Notes under the pieces: generated by a model | Database searches by the model: none | Told to the model about the DNA's origin: nothing | The model's input: the letters and a program-made list of their open reading frames with translations, nothing else | In this document: piece after piece, positions 19,673-29,685 of the stretch | Layout: each line of letters starts with the position of its first letter | Numbering within the stretch: position 1 is the first letter of the stretch | NCBI GenBank assembly: GCA_902572515.1 | Contig: CACGGJ010000001.1 | Span: 109,415 to 173,414 of the forward strand | Source: an uncultured Pelagibacteraceae bacterium | GTDB taxonomy: Bacteria; Pseudomonadota; Alphaproteobacteria; Pelagibacterales; Pelagibacteraceae | DNA length: 64,000 bases | Direction: 5' to 3' | Position numbers and translations under genes: made by a program

Positions 19673-20953
19673 TTATTTACCAAATTTTGTTTTTTTAATC
19701 AGTTGTTCGTATTGAGAACTCATTAACCTTGTTTGTATTTGTGTTACAGTATCGATAGCGACTACAACAACAATTAATATAGATGCACCACCTAAATAAA
19801 AAGGTATTGGATAATTTGCAATTAAAAATTCCGGCATCAAACAAACTAGAGTTAAATATAGAGCACCAATCGTAGTTAATTTTGTTGAAATATTTTCAAT
19901 ATACAGCGCTGTACTTTCACCTGGTCTAATTCCCGGTACAAATCCTCCATACTTTCTAAGATTCTCGGCAGTTTCGGATGGATTGAATGTTATAGAAGTA
20001 TAAAAAAAAGTGAAAAATATTATTCCTGATGCATACAGCAACATATAAAGAGGTTGTCCTTGAGTAAAATAAGAGCTCAAGTTTAAAAATGTTTCATTAT
20101 TAGAAAATGAAAAATTTGAAAATGTTACTGGTAGTAATAGAAGTGCAGAAGCAAAAATTGCAGGAATTACTCCAGCTTGATTTATTTTCAAAGGTAAATG
20201 TGATGACTCTCCTCCATACATCTTATTACCCATTTGTCTTTTTGGATAATTAATTAGAATTTTTCTTAATGCTCTTTCCATAAAAACTACAAAAAGAATT
20301 GTAGCTATTAATAGAACAAATATAGCTAGGATCATAAATGTTGAAACTGCACCCGTTCTACCTAATTCAAAAGTTGTAACCAACGCTCTTGGAATTTCTG
20401 CTACAATACCAGCAAAAATTATTAACGATATACCGTTACCAATACCCCTTTGAGTGATTTGTTCTCCTAACCACATTAAAAATATTGTTCCAGCAACAAT
20501 TGTTGTAACAGTAGTTATTTTAAAAAAAGCTCCTGGATTAATTACTAAGTCTGCTGATGACTCTAATCCAACAGACAAACCATATCCTTGAACTGTTGCA
20601 AGCAACACTGTTCCATACCTAGTAATTTGAGTAATTTTAGCTCTACCTGTCTCACCTTGAGCTTTTAGATTTTTAAAATAATCAGAAACTCCAGTCAAAA
20701 GTTGAACTATAATTGCTGAAGAAATGTAAGGCATTATACCTAATGCAAAAATTGCCATTCTACTAACTGCACCTCCTGCAAAAACATTAAACATTCCTAA
20801 CAACCCTTTTTGATTGCCCTCCATCATTATTTTCAATTGTTCTGGGTCTATACCTGGTAAAGGTACAAAAGTTCCAAATCTATAAACGGCTAAGATTAAA
20901 ATAGTAAATATAATTCTATTTCTTAAATCATTTGTTGATGATGATGCGCTCAT
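19673..20953 (-). CDS. secY: Protein translocase subunit SecY
   Basis: 426 residues with about ten transmembrane segments. The N-terminus RIIFTILILAVYRFGTFVPLPGID and the segment LGIMPYISSAIIVQLL are the two SecY signatures. It forms the protein-conducting channel with SecE, which is also encoded in this window. It lies between rplO and adk, as in most bacterial spc operons. Confidence 0.97.
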   Translation of the reverse strand: MSASSSTNDLRNRIIFTILILAVYRFGTFVPLPGIDPEQLKIMMEGNQKGLLGMFNVFAGGAVSRMAIFALGIMPYISSAIIVQLLTGVSDYFKNLKAQGETGRAKITQITRYGTVLLATVQGYGLSVGLESSADLVINPGAFFKITTVTTIVAGTIFLMWLGEQITQRGIGNGISLIIFAGIVAEIPRALVTTFELGRTGAVSTFMILAIFVLLIATILFVVFMERALRKILINYPKRQMGNKMYGGESSHLPLKINQAGVIPAIFASALLLLPVTFSNFSFSNNETFLNLSSYFTQGQPLYMLLYASGIIFFTFFYTSITFNPSETAENLRKYGGFVPGIRPGESTALYIENISTKLTTIGALYLTLVCLMPEFLIANYPIPFYLGGASILIVVVVAIDTVTQIQTRLMSSQYEQLIKKTKFGK

Positions 20954-20962
20954 ATAAACAAA

Positions 20963-21415
20963 CTATTTTTTTAATTGAATAGATCCACCAATTTTTTCTA
21001 GTTTTTCTATTGCTGATTTAGATGCTAGGTCAGCTTCAATATTAATTTTATCTTTTACTTCACCAGAACCTAAAATTTTTAATTTTTTTGAGTTTTTATT
21101 TATTAATTTAAGTTTTTTTAATAATTCTGAGTTTAATACTTCATTTGGATTAATATTTTTTTTGTCTATGTAAGATTGAATTTTATCTAGATTTAAAATT
21201 GCAACACTCTCTTTTGATATTGGGTTAAAACCTCTTTTTGGAAGTCGTCTGTATAATGGCATTTGACCACCTTCAAAACTTTTTATGGCTACACCAGATC
21301 TTGATTTTTGACCCTTAACACCTCTGCCTGATGTTTTACCTTTACCCGAACCAATTCCTCTTCCTACTCTTATTTTAGATTTATTGATTTTTTCTCTATT
21401 ATTTAAAGTAATCAT
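20963..21415 (-). CDS. rplO: Ribosomal protein L15
   Basis: 150 residues. The N-terminal glycine-rich tail ([26 protein letters not shown]) and [18 protein letters not shown]-like core are diagnostic. L15 is a late 50S assembly protein. Its start shares one base with the rpsE stop, so rpmD (L30), normally between them, is absent here. Confidence 0.97.
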   Translation of the reverse strand: MITLNNREKINKSKIRVGRGIGSGKGKTSGRGVKGQKSRSGVAIKSFEGGQMPLYRRLPKRGFNPISKESVAILNLDKIQSYIDKKNINPNEVLNSELLKKLKLINKNSKKLKILGSGEVKDKINIEADLASKSAIEKLEKIGGSIQLKK

Positions 21416-21930
21416 TATCCTCTTTTTTCAATTATTTCAGAAATTTTTTTATTTCTAATTGCTGATATTTGCTTTGGTGAACTTTGTTTCATTAACGCTT
21501 TCATTGTAGCTCGAATAACATTATGTGCATTGGAAGTTCCCATTGACTTTGCAACAATATCTTTTACTCCTAAAACTTCACATACTGCCCTAACAGGACC
21601 ACCTGCTATTATACCTGTTCCTTTAGAAGCAGCTCTTAATACTATTCTACCAGAACCATCTTTTGCCTTAACGTCATGGTGTATCGTTCTTCCTTCTCTT
21701 AATGGTATATGAGTAAGTTTTCTTCTTGCCATTTCATTTGCTTTTTTAATAGCATCAGGTACTTGTTTAGCTTTTGCGTGGGCTATACCAATTTTTCCTG
21801 CTTGGTTTCCAACTACTACTAGCGCTGAAAAACCAAATCTTCTTCCACCTTTAACAACTTTTGTTATACGATTTATATGGACAAGTTTTTCTAATATATT
21901 ATCTGTTTTTTTATCTTTTAAGTTTTCCAT
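21415..21930 (-). CDS. rpsE: Ribosomal protein S5
   Basis: 171 residues. The double-stranded RNA-binding fold contains [20 protein letters not shown], and the C-terminal domain contains [22 protein letters not shown]5 is important for decoding fidelity. It follows rplR by 2 nt and overlaps rplO by one base. Confidence 0.97.
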   Translation of the reverse strand: MENLKDKKTDNILEKLVHINRITKVVKGGRRFGFSALVVVGNQAGKIGIAHAKAKQVPDAIKKANEMARRKLTHIPLREGRTIHHDVKAKDGSGRIVLRAASKGTGIIAGGPVRAVCEVLGVKDIVAKSMGTSNAHNVIRATMKALMKQSSPKQISAIRNKKISEIIEKRG

Positions 21931-21932
21931 AG

Positions 21933-22289
21933 TTAAAATTCCATCCCATTTTCTCTTAAAGTTTCAGCAAAAACTTTAATTCTACCATGATATTTATATG
22001 AACCTCTATCAAAATAAATTTTGGTAATTTTTTTTTCTTGCGCTTTTTTTGCTAATTTTTGAGCAACCAATTTAGATAATTCAGTTTTATTAGCTTTATC
22101 GGCTGACTTAAGATCTTTTTCTATAGATGAAGCTGATAACAAGGTTATATTTTTTGTATCATCAATTATTTGAGCTGAAATATTTTTTGATGATCTAGAA
22201 ATACTTAATCTAAATCTATCTTTTGAAGCAACTTTTTTAACTCTATTGCTAACTCTAAATCTTTTTCTGATACTAGTGTTTAGTTTCAT
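21933..22289 (-). CDS. rplR: Ribosomal protein L18
   Basis: 118 residues with the core [18 protein letters not shown] and the C-terminus [21 protein letters not shown], typical of L18, the 5S rRNA binder. It shares one base with the rplF stop and is followed 2 nt later by rpsE. Confidence 0.97.
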   Translation of the reverse strand: MKLNTSIRKRFRVSNRVKKVASKDRFRLSISRSSKNISAQIIDDTKNITLLSASSIEKDLKSADKANKTELSKLVAQKLAKKAQEKKITKIYFDRGSYKYHGRIKVFAETLRENGMEF

Positions 22290-22828
22290 TACTTTTTCTT
22301 TCCTTCTTTTTTAAGGACATATTGACCTTTTTCTCGAACACCTTTGCCTTTATAAGGTTCAATTTTTCTTAATGTTTTAATTTTAGACGCAACTTCTCCA
22401 ACTAGCTGCTTATCAGATCCTGTGATTTTTAATGTTGTTTGTTTTTCAACTGCAATTTTAATACCTTCTGGTATATCAAAATTGATATCGTGACTATAAC
22501 CCAATTGTAAATTTAACTGATTTCCTTTTAAGGCAGCTCTATAACCAACACCAACTAATTCTAAAGTTTTTTCATATCCTGTGCTGGATCCAATAACTGC
22601 ATTATTGATTAAACTTCTATTCATGCCCCAAAGTCTTTTTGAGTTTTGATCTACTTTTTTTGGTTTAATAGAAATTTCTTTTCCTTCAATAATATCTAAA
22701 TTAAACATATCTAGATCAACATTGATTGATTTTTTCCCTAAAGGTCCTTCTATATTTATAATATTTCCAGCTAAAGCAACTTTTACTTTTTCAGGGATAG
22801 ATATATTTATTTTACCTATTTTAGACAT
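22289..22828 (-). CDS. rplF: Ribosomal protein L6
   Basis: 179 residues. It begins [17 protein letters not shown] and carries [23 protein letters not shown] and the C-terminal signature [23 protein letters not shown]6 lies near the factor-binding site of the 50S. Both ends overlap the neighbouring genes by one base. Confidence 0.97.
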   Translation of the reverse strand: MSKIGKINISIPEKVKVALAGNIINIEGPLGKKSINVDLDMFNLDIIEGKEISIKPKKVDQNSKRLWGMNRSLINNAVIGSSTGYEKTLELVGVGYRAALKGNQLNLQLGYSHDINFDIPEGIKIAVEKQTTLKITGSDKQLVGEVASKIKTLRKIEPYKGKGVREKGQYVLKKEGKKK

Positions 22829-23223
22829 TAAAATACCTTACAAATTATTTCGCCACCAACTTTTTGTTTTCTAGCATCTATATCGGTCATTACTCCTTTT
22901 GGAGTTGACACAATAGCAATACCCAAACCATTATTTATTTTAGGTAAGCTGTCTGCAGATGAAAAAATTCTTCTTCCTGGTTTCGATACTCTTTCAAAAG
23001 CACTAATTACTGGATTACCAGAATGGTACTTAAGTTCTAATGATAGCATTGGTTTTTTTTCCTCAGAACTTACTTTAAAATCTTTTATAAAACCTTCGTT
23101 TTTAAGTATATCTGCTATTTTTGTTTTAAAATTAGATGAAGGTAACTCTACTTTTTTATGATTTCTAGCTTGAGCGTTCTTCACTCTTGCAATCATATCT
23201 CCTATTGGGTCACTTAAACTCAT
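22828..23223 (-). CDS. rpsH: Ribosomal protein S8
   Basis: 131 residues, starting MSLSDPIGDMIARVKNAQ and ending with GIAIVSTPKGVMTDIDARKQKVGGEIICKVF. The Ser-Thr-Pro-Lys-Gly segment is the S8 rRNA-binding signature. In E. coli S8 represses its own operon; no regulatory site can be judged here. Confidence 0.97.
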   Translation of the reverse strand: MSLSDPIGDMIARVKNAQARNHKKVELPSSNFKTKIADILKNEGFIKDFKVSSEEKKPMLSLELKYHSGNPVISAFERVSKPGRRIFSSADSLPKINNGLGIAIVSTPKGVMTDIDARKQKVGGEIICKVF

Positions 23224-23234
23224 AATTTTCCTTT

Positions 23235-23540
23235 CTACCAGCTAGACTTAACTAAGCCTGGTATCTTTCCTTGTAATCCTAATTGTCTTAATGCAATTCT
23301 TGAAATCTTTAATTTTCTGTAAACACCATGGGGTCTTCCAGTAATCTCGCATCTATTCATAACTCTTGTTTTAGCCGAGTTTCTTGGCAGTTTAGATAAT
23401 TTTTGTTGGGCTTTAAATCTTTCCTCTAATGTAATTTTTTTATCCATTACAATCTTCTTTAATGCTTGTCTTTTCTTGTAAAGCCTATCTGAAAGCTTAA
23501 TTCTTTTTTTATTTTTATTAACAGCGCTTAACTTTGCCAT
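23235..23540 (-). CDS. rpsN: Ribosomal protein S14 (zinc-free type)
   Basis: 101 residues. The C-terminal signature RCEITGRPHGVYRKLKISRIALRQ is present, and the CxxC zinc pairs of the short S14 form are missing, so this is the long zinc-independent type. It lies between rplE and rpsH as expected. Confidence 0.97.
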   Translation of the reverse strand: MAKLSAVNKNKKRIKLSDRLYKKRQALKKIVMDKKITLEERFKAQQKLSKLPRNSAKTRVMNRCEITGRPHGVYRKLKISRIALRQLGLQGKIPGLVKSSW

Positions 23541-23542
23541 GT

Positions 23543-24097
23543 TTAATTATCTCCTTTTTTAATAAATGGAAAATTCATTTTTTCTAATAATGCAAAACTA
23601 TGCTCTTTATTGATTGCTTTAATAACAATTACTATATCTAAACCTCTAACTTTATCTGCTCTATCAAAGCTTACTTCTGGAAAAATTATATGCTCTTTAA
23701 TTCCAAATGTATAATTACCAAATTTATCAAAGCCTTTTGGTGACAAACCTCTAAAATCTTTAATTCTTGGTAATGCAATATTTACTAATCTGTCTAAGAA
23801 TTCATACATTCTATTTTTTCTTAATGTTACCTTTAAACCAGCATTTGATCCTTTTCTGGTTTTGAAATTTGCTACTGATTTTTTAAATTTGGTTGTAACT
23901 GGTTTTTGTCCAGTAATTTTAGCCATATCTTCTTCGCATGATTTTAAAATCTTAGAATCTGTTGCATCTAAACCAAGACCCATATTTAAAATAACTTTCT
24001 CAATTTTTGGAGCCATATAAATATTTTTAAAACCAAACTGATCTTTTAATGCAGGCTGAATTTCTTTATTAAATATTTCTTTTAATCTTGGTGTCAT
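23543..24097 (-). CDS. rplE: Ribosomal protein L5
   Basis: 184 residues with PKIEKVILNMGLGLDATDSK near 30-50 and RIKDFRGLSPKGFDKFGNYTFGI near 115-137, both L5 signatures. It binds 5S rRNA and contacts S13 in the inter-subunit bridge. Start overlaps the rplX stop by one base. Confidence 0.97.
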   Translation of the reverse strand: MTPRLKEIFNKEIQPALKDQFGFKNIYMAPKIEKVILNMGLGLDATDSKILKSCEEDMAKITGQKPVTTKFKKSVANFKTRKGSNAGLKVTLRKNRMYEFLDRLVNIALPRIKDFRGLSPKGFDKFGNYTFGIKEHIIFPEVSFDRADKVRGLDIVIVIKAINKEHSFALLEKMNFPFIKKGDN

Positions 24098-24342
24098 TAT
24101 TTTTTAGCCTCTTTTTTCTTAGCCGCTTTTTCATCAATTAGTTTTAAGTTAGAAATATGAATAAAGCTTTCTTTAGGAAAAATTCCACCTTTTTTCTCTT
24201 TGGTTGTTTTAACGTGCTTTTTAACCATGTTTATTTCTTTAACCTTTGCTCTGTTATTAGCTCTATCAATTTCAATAACTTCACCTTCTTTTTTTTTATC
24301 TTTTCCAGTTAAAACTCTTACTTTCAAACCTTTTTTAATCAT
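24097..24342 (-). CDS. rplX: Ribosomal protein L24
   Basis: 81 residues, shorter than the ~104-residue E. coli protein. The KOW motif region [37 protein letters not shown] is intact and the C-terminus is truncated to a Lys-rich tail. It initiates 50S assembly. Both ends overlap neighbours by one base. Confidence 0.95.
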   Translation of the reverse strand: MIKKGLKVRVLTGKDKKKEGEVIEIDRANNRAKVKEINMVKKHVKTTKEKKGGIFPKESFIHISNLKLIDEKAAKKKEAKK

Positions 24343-24710
24343 TATAAAACCTCTGGTGCCAATGAAATAATTTTCATTTGACCTCTACTTCTTAATTCTC
24401 TTGTAACTGGGCCAAAAATCCTTGTTCCTACTGGCTCTCCTTTGTCATCAACTAATACAGCTGCATTATTATCAAATCTTACTTTTGAACCATCATTTCT
24501 GTGAATTCCTTTTTTAACCCTTACAACTACAGCTTTATGGACTGATCCTTTTTTTACTTTTCCTTTAGGCATAGCTTCTTTAACCGCAATTACAATTGTA
24601 TCGCCAATGCTAGCGTATCTTCTTTTTGATCCACCTAACACTTTAATGCACTCAATTCTTTTTGCACCAGTATTATCAGCAACTTGTAATTCTGTTTGAA
24701 CACCAATCAT
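24342..24710 (-). CDS. rplN: Ribosomal protein L14
   Basis: 122 residues. [27 protein letters not shown] and the C-terminus [24 protein letters not shown] are the classic L14 ends. It forms an inter-subunit bridge with 16S rRNA. Confidence 0.98.
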   Translation of the reverse strand: MIGVQTELQVADNTGAKRIECIKVLGGSKRRYASIGDTIVIAVKEAMPKGKVKKGSVHKAVVVRVKKGIHRNDGSKVRFDNNAAVLVDDKGEPVGTRIFGPVTRELRSRGQMKIISLAPEVL

Positions 24711-24946
24711 TATTTTGTATTCTCCATAACTTGAAATTTTTTATTTTTAGAAAAAGGTTTGCTTTCAATAATTGAAACTTTGTCACCAGTTTTAAACTTA
24801 TTATTTTCATCGTGAGCGTTATAGTTTTTTCTAACTTTAATTACTTTTTTTAGAACTGGGTGCGAGTATTTTCGTTCTACCATAACAGTGACTGTTTTAT
24901 TTGGTTTATCGCTTATAACTACACCTGTAAGTATTTTTTTAGGCAT
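24710..24946 (-). CDS. rpsQ: Ribosomal protein S17
   Basis: 78 residues of the OB-fold S17 family, with [23 protein letters not shown] and [21 protein letters not shown]. It is a primary 16S rRNA binder. The start lies 8 nt inside the end of rpmC. Confidence 0.97.
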   Translation of the reverse strand: MPKKILTGVVISDKPNKTVTVMVERKYSHPVLKKVIKVRKNYNAHDENNKFKTGDKVSIIESKPFSKNKKFQVMENTK

Positions 24947-25130
24947 TTTCTTTTCCTTTTAAAATTGTTTTTAATCTTGCTATTGTTTTTCTTGTTTCCC
25001 CAATTTTAGCTGGGTTTGTTACTTGTGAATTCATTTTTTGAAATCTAAAATTAAAAAGATCCTTTTTAAGCTTATTAATATTCTTCACAATTTCGTCATT
25101 TGATAATTTTTTAATTTCTTGTTTTTTCAT
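24939..25130 (-). CDS. rpmC: Ribosomal protein L29
   Basis: 63 residues, with [35 protein letters not shown], the L29 two-helix pattern. It sits by the nascent-chain exit. It overlaps rpsQ by 8 nt and rplP by one base. Confidence 0.96.
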   Translation of the reverse strand: MKKQEIKKLSNDEIVKNINKLKKDLFNFRFQKMNSQVTNPAKIGETRKTIARLKTILKGKENA

Positions 25131-25540
25131 TATGCAAATCTCTTAATTGTTTTTGTTTTAATAGGTAATTTTGCAGATGCTTTGTATAAAGCTTCTTTTG
25201 CAATTTCTTCCGAAACACCATCAACTTCAAATAATATTCTTCCTGGTTTCACTCTGCATGCAAAGTACTCTGGTGAACCTTTTCCTTTACCCATTCTGAC
25301 CTCAATTGGTTTTTTTGAAACAGGTATATTTGGAAATATTCTTGTCCATACCCTTCCTTGTCTTTTCATATGTCTTGTTAAAGCAACTCTTGCAGCTTCA
25401 ATCTGTTTTCCTGTAACTCTTTCGGGCTGCAAAGCTTTTAATGCGTAAGCACCATAATTAATAGTACTTGCTCTAGTAGCATTACCATGAATTCTACCTT
25501 TATGCGCTTTTCTCCACTTTGTTCTTACTGGTTGAAGCAT
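25130..25540 (-). CDS. rplP: Ribosomal protein L16
   Basis: 136 residues starting [21 protein letters not shown], with [23 protein letters not shown] in the middle. L16 shapes the A site. The sequence and length are standard, and both neighbours overlap by a single base. Confidence 0.98.
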   Translation of the reverse strand: MLQPVRTKWRKAHKGRIHGNATRASTINYGAYALKALQPERVTGKQIEAARVALTRHMKRQGRVWTRIFPNIPVSKKPIEVRMGKGKGSPEYFACRVKPGRILFEVDGVSEEIAKEALYKASAKLPIKTKTIKRFA

Positions 25541-26220
25541 TATTGTTTGCCTTCCTTTGGTGTTACCTTGTTAGTCTCTTGACTAAATTCTCTAGCAAAC
25601 ACCTCACCTTTATAAATCCAAACTTTAATACCAATAATTCCGTAAGTTGTAAGAGCTTCTGCCTCTGCGTAATCTATATCAGCTCTTAAAGTATGTGATG
25701 GAATACTTCCATCTCTTAACCACTCTGTTCTTGCTATTTCATTTCCACCAAGTCTTCCACTCACAGAAACTTTAATTCCTTTTGCTCCAAGTCTAATACA
25801 TGATTGCATTGCTCTTTTCATAGCTCTTCTATAAGAAATTCTTTTAACTAGCTGTTGTGCAATATTTTCTGCTACCAAATAAGCATTTGTCTCAGGTTTT
25901 TTTACCTCTTTTATGTTTAAATTTACTTCATTTGAAGTAAATTTTGAGAGATTGTTTTTAATTTTGTCTATATCACTTCCTTTTTTGCCAATCACAAATC
26001 CTGGTCTAGAAGTATAAATTGTGACATAACACTTATTAGATGTTCTTTCGATCATTACCTTAGATACACCAGAATTTATTACGTTTTTCTTGATATAATC
26101 TCTTATTTTAAAATCTTCGATTAAATAATTTCCAAAATCTTTTTTCTTAGCATACCATACAGAGTCCCATCCTCTGTTGACACCTAATCTAAAACCTACA
26201 GGATTAACTTTTTGTCCCAT
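25540..26220 (-). CDS. rpsC: Ribosomal protein S3
   Basis: 226 residues. It opens [20 protein letters not shown]. The KH domain contains [16 protein letters not shown], and the C-terminal domain has [21 protein letters not shown]3 lines the mRNA entry channel. It overlaps rplV by 17 nt. Confidence 0.98.
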   Translation of the reverse strand: MGQKVNPVGFRLGVNRGWDSVWYAKKKDFGNYLIEDFKIRDYIKKNVINSGVSKVMIERTSNKCYVTIYTSRPGFVIGKKGSDIDKIKNNLSKFTSNEVNLNIKEVKKPETNAYLVAENIAQQLVKRISYRRAMKRAMQSCIRLGAKGIKVSVSGRLGGNEIARTEWLRDGSIPSHTLRADIDYAEAEALTTYGIIGIKVWIYKGEVFAREFSQETNKVTPKEGKQ

Positions 26221-26602
26221 GCTTCTCCATTTGTTTTGCTTCTGATAAAATTATTGTAACAGTTGACCAAGGTTTTAATATTGGTGCTGCTCTTCCTTTA
26301 GCTCTTGGTCTAAATCTTTTCATAACTATTTTTTTTCCACAATATGCCTCTTTAACTATTAATTTATCAATATCATATTGAAAATTATTCTCAGCGTTGG
26401 CTACAGCTGAACTGATAGTTTTTCTAACATCTCTAGTAATTCTTTTTTCTGAAAACTGTAAATCTCTAATTGCAACATCAACTTTTTTGCCAACAATACT
26501 TTTTAGTATTGGATTTAGCTTTCTGACACTAGATCTAATACCGTTGTTAACAGACTTTACTGTTTTGTCGTTAGTTTTATCAATTTTCTTTTTTTTACCC
26601 AT
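26204..26602 (-). CDS. rplV: Ribosomal protein L22
   Basis: 132 residues. A Lys-rich N-terminal ~20 residues precede the L22 core, which runs from [22 protein letters not shown] to the beta-hairpin and [24 protein letters not shown] that reaches into the exit tunnel. The 17-nt overlap with rpsC is longer than other junctions here. Confidence 0.96.
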   Translation of the reverse strand: MGKKKKIDKTNDKTVKSVNNGIRSSVRKLNPILKSIVGKKVDVAIRDLQFSEKRITRDVRKTISSAVANAENNFQYDIDKLIVKEAYCGKKIVMKRFRPRAKGRAAPILKPWSTVTIILSEAKQMEKHGTKS

Positions 26603-26604
26603 AA

Positions 26605-26901
26605 TTATTTCTTCTCTGTTGTTGCTGGTTTAGCTTTTTTATCAGCTGGTGTGTGACCAAAGAACGTTCTTGTTGGTGCAAACTCACCTAATTTATGTCC
26701 AACCATATCTTCTGAAACAGTTATTGGTATAAATTTTTTGCCATTATAAATTTGGAAACTTACCCCTACAAAATCAGGCAAAATTGTAGATTTTCTTGAC
26801 CAAGTTTTAATAGGAATTTTCTTTGGATCGTCTTTATACTTGTCTACTTTCTTCATCAAGCTTTCTTCTACAAACGGTCCTTTCCACACTGCTCTAGCCA
26901 T
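26605..26901 (-). CDS. rpsS: Ribosomal protein S19
   Basis: 98 residues. The signatures [30 protein letters not shown] and [17 protein letters not shown] are all intact. S19 works with S13 in the 30S head. The start overlaps the rplB stop by one base. Confidence 0.98.
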   Translation of the reverse strand: MARAVWKGPFVEESLMKKVDKYKDDPKKIPIKTWSRKSTILPDFVGVSFQIYNGKKFIPITVSEDMVGHKLGEFAPTRTFFGHTPADKKAKPATTEKK

Positions 26902-27740
26902 TACTTAGTATCCTTCCTCTTATTTCTTCTCTTAACTATAAATTTATCTGTTCTCTTATTATCTCGAGTTTTTAAACCTTTAGCAGATTGTCCTGTAGGT
27001 GAAACTGGATGTCTTCCTCCAGCAGATTTTCCTTCACCACCTCCATGTGGGTGATCAACTGGGTTTTTAACAACACCCCTAGTATGAGGTCTTCTGCCCA
27101 ACCATCTTGATCTACCTGCTTTTCCAATTTTAATATTTTTTTGATCTGGATTACTTAAAATTCCAATTGTAGCTAATGCTCTTGAATCTATTTTTCTCAG
27201 TTCACCTGAGGCTAATTTTATTAAACTATAGTTTCCATCTAGACCACTAATAGTAACTGATGAACCAGCTGCTCTAGCGATTTTTCCTCCAGCACCTGGC
27301 TGTATTTCAACATTATGTATATTAATACCCACTGGGATGTCTTGCAATGGCATACAATTACCTACTTTAATTTCTTTTTTAGAACCACTTTCAACTTTAT
27401 CTCCAACTTTAATTTTTTGTGGTGCTAAGAAATATGAGTGAGTACCATCCTCAAATTTAACTAACATGATGTAGCATGATCTATTAGGATCATATTCAAT
27501 TCTTTCAACTGTAGCCTCTTTATCGAATTTTTTTCGATAAAAATCCACATGTCTGTACATTTTTTTATGTCCACCAGCTCTATTAATAGAGGTAATATGA
27601 CCGTTATTATTTCTACCTTTCATCGCATTTTTAGGTGAAACTAAGGTCTTGAATGGTTTACCTTTCCATAAGCCAGTTCTATCAACTAAAATAGTGCCTC
27701 TTGTAGATTTTGTGTATGGTTTAAAAGTTTTTAATGCCAT
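26901..27740 (-). CDS. rplB: Ribosomal protein L2
   Basis: 279 residues. The C-terminal signature [21 protein letters not shown] contains the conserved His implicated near the peptidyl-transferase centre. N-terminal [18 protein letters not shown] is slightly variant, but length is normal. L2 is among the most conserved 50S proteins. Confidence 0.98.
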   Translation of the reverse strand: MALKTFKPYTKSTRGTILVDRTGLWKGKPFKTLVSPKNAMKGRNNNGHITSINRAGGHKKMYRHVDFYRKKFDKEATVERIEYDPNRSCYIMLVKFEDGTHSYFLAPQKIKVGDKVESGSKKEIKVGNCMPLQDIPVGINIHNVEIQPGAGGKIARAAGSSVTISGLDGNYSLIKLASGELRKIDSRALATIGILSNPDQKNIKIGKAGRSRWLGRRPHTRGVVKNPVDHPHGGGEGKSAGGRHPVSPTGQSAKGLKTRDNKRTDKFIVKRRNKRKDTK

Positions 27741-27743
27741 TTA

Positions 27744-28037
27744 TTAAATTCCTGTTGTTAGATCAATACTTTGACCTTTTTTTAAAGTTATTATTGCTTT
27801 TTTATAACCAGATACTTTTACTTTTCTACCTCTGGTAACTTTTGTTCTGTTTTGTTTGTTTATAATATTTATCTTAGTCACATTAACTTTAAATATTTTT
27901 TCTATATTCTTTTTTAAATTTTTCTTATTTGCTCCATCCGGAACTTTAAAAACAATTTTATTAAGTTCAGATAAATTAGTAGATTTCTCAGTAACCACTG
28001 GAGAAAGAATTTTGTCGTATAAGTGAATTTTATCCAT
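27744..28037 (-). CDS. rplW: Ribosomal protein L23
   Basis: 97 residues. YDKILSPVVTEKSTNLSELNKIVFKV and KKNIEKIFKVNVTKINIINKQ match L23, the docking site for SRP and trigger factor at the tunnel exit. Confidence 0.97.
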   Translation of the reverse strand: MDKIHLYDKILSPVVTEKSTNLSELNKIVFKVPDGANKKNLKKNIEKIFKVNVTKINIINKQNRTKVTRGRKVKVSGYKKAIITLKKGQSIDLTTGI

Positions 28038-28038
28038 T

Positions 28039-28662
28039 TTATGAGAATCTCTTTTCTAGTTCTTTTACGGAGCTTTCTGTGAAAACTATTTTTTTAAATT
28101 TAATAATGTCGTAAGCACTGAAATGATTTACATCTGTAACTTTAACATTTGGAATATTTCTTACTGATTTTTCGATTTTTTCTTTTGAATTTTTATCTAG
28201 AATTATTAGTGAATTTGTAATTTCAAGTTTATTAATAATTGTGTTCATCTCTTTAGTTTTTTTAATTTCTGAACTAAAGTCATTTAAGATTAATAAGTTT
28301 TTATTATTATTTTTTTCTGTAATTAGTGAAGCTACACTTTGTTTTTTCTCCGTTTTGTTTAATTTTCTTTTTTTATAAGCTAATTCTCCTTTTGGTCCAT
28401 GAGCTATACCACCACCTACGAAAATAGGAGCTTTTCTACTTGCATGCCTTGCACCACCTGTTCCCTTTTGAGCATATATTTTTGATGTTGGGCCTCTTAC
28501 TTCATTTTGTTGTTTAGTTTTTGCGTGTCTTCCTTTGTAATTAGCATTCGTTTTGTAAAGAACAGCACTTACCAACTTGTGGTTAATTTTTGCTGAAAAA
28601 ATATTATCTAAAACTTCAATACTATCTTTTTTTCCATCTATACTAATTTTATCTAGTTTCAT
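28039..28662 (-). CDS. rplD: Ribosomal protein L4
   Basis: 207 residues. The tunnel loop TSKIYAQKGTGGARHASRKAPIFVGGG is diagnostic of L4. In E. coli L4 also represses the S10 operon; no comparable leader is identified here because the gene is internal to a fused cluster. Confidence 0.97.
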   Translation of the reverse strand: MKLDKISIDGKKDSIEVLDNIFSAKINHKLVSAVLYKTNANYKGRHAKTKQQNEVRGPTSKIYAQKGTGGARHASRKAPIFVGGGIAHGPKGELAYKKRKLNKTEKKQSVASLITEKNNNKNLLILNDFSSEIKKTKEMNTIINKLEITNSLIILDKNSKEKIEKSVRNIPNVKVTDVNHFSAYDIIKFKKIVFTESSVKELEKRFS

Positions 28663-29372
28663 TATTTTTTCTTCTTTTCAGGTGTTTTTTTTGCTTCTTC
28701 AGCAGCTGCATGTTTCTCACCAATAGTCATTTTACTGATGTTTTTGACAGATTTTTTAACAATAACCTCTGCATTTTTAGAACCAGGAATTGACCCTTTT
28801 AAATAAAGAAGTTCGTTTTCTAAATCTGTTTTTACAATTTCAATATTTAGCATAGTTCTCAATTTATCTCCCATATGACCAGCCATTTTTTTTCCTTTAA
28901 AAACTTTTCCTGGATCTTGACTATGTCCTGTTGAACCATGTGCTCTGTGAGATATAGAAACACCATGACTAGCTCTTAAACCACCAAAATTATGTCTCTT
29001 CATAGCACCCGCAAAACCTTTACCAATTGTTTTTGATCTGGTGTCTACAAATTTAATGTCTTTGAATATTTCTAAACCAAACTCGTTTCCTTCTTTGTAA
29101 ACAGATGTGTCGTTTACTCTAAATTCTTTTAATTTTTTCTTAGCTTCAGTATTTTTTTTAGCAAAAACACCTTTCATGGCTTTTGTTAATTTTGAATTTT
29201 TAACTTTTCCATATCCAAGCTGAACAGCCTTGTACCCTCTTTTTTCTTCTTCAATAACCTGAATAACTCTAGCTTTTTCGACCTTAAGTACAGTCACAGG
29301 AACTAATTGACCAGATTTATAGAACTCTCTCGTCATGCCTATTTTCTTTCCTATTAAAGCTATCTCACTCAT
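28662..29372 (-). CDS. rplC: Ribosomal protein L3
   Basis: 236 residues. It starts IGKKIGMTREF and carries the signature KGFAGAMKRHNFGGLRASHGVS. A Lys/Glu-rich C-terminal tail of ~20 residues extends past the usual end, as in many alphaproteobacteria. L3 helps start 50S assembly. Confidence 0.97.
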   Translation of the reverse strand: MSEIALIGKKIGMTREFYKSGQLVPVTVLKVEKARVIQVIEEEKRGYKAVQLGYGKVKNSKLTKAMKGVFAKKNTEAKKKLKEFRVNDTSVYKEGNEFGLEIFKDIKFVDTRSKTIGKGFAGAMKRHNFGGLRASHGVSISHRAHGSTGHSQDPGKVFKGKKMAGHMGDKLRTMLNIEIVKTDLENELLYLKGSIPGSKNAEVIVKKSVKNISKMTIGEKHAAAEEAKKTPEKKKK

Positions 29373-29374
29373 AA

Positions 29375-29683
29375 TTAAATTTTTATCTCCACATCTACTC
29401 CAGAAGCTAAATCAAGTTTCATTAATGCCTCTACAGTTTGAGGTGTTGGTTCAATAATATCTATTAATCTTTTATGAGTTCTTGACTCAAATTGCTCTCT
29501 ACTTTTTTTGTCTATATGAGGTGATCTTAAAACTGTATATCTTTCAATTCTAGTTGGTAATGGTATTGGTCCCTTAATTGTTGCTCCAGTTCTCTTTACT
29601 GTATTTACAATCTCTTCTGTAGAAGCATCTAGAACTTTATTGTCATATGCTCTTAATTTAATTCTAATATTCTGTTTTTCCAT
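29375..29683 (-). CDS. rpsJ: Ribosomal protein S10
   Basis: 102 residues. [17 protein letters not shown] and [25 protein letters not shown] are the S10 hallmarks. It is both a 30S protein and the NusE transcription factor. It directly follows fusA with 2 nt between, without the second tuf gene that many proteobacteria place here. Confidence 0.98.
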   Translation of the reverse strand: MEKQNIRIKLRAYDNKVLDASTEEIVNTVKRTGATIKGPIPLPTRIERYTVLRSPHIDKKSREQFESRTHKRLIDIIEPTPQTVEALMKLDLASGVDVEIKI

Positions 29684-29685
29684 AA

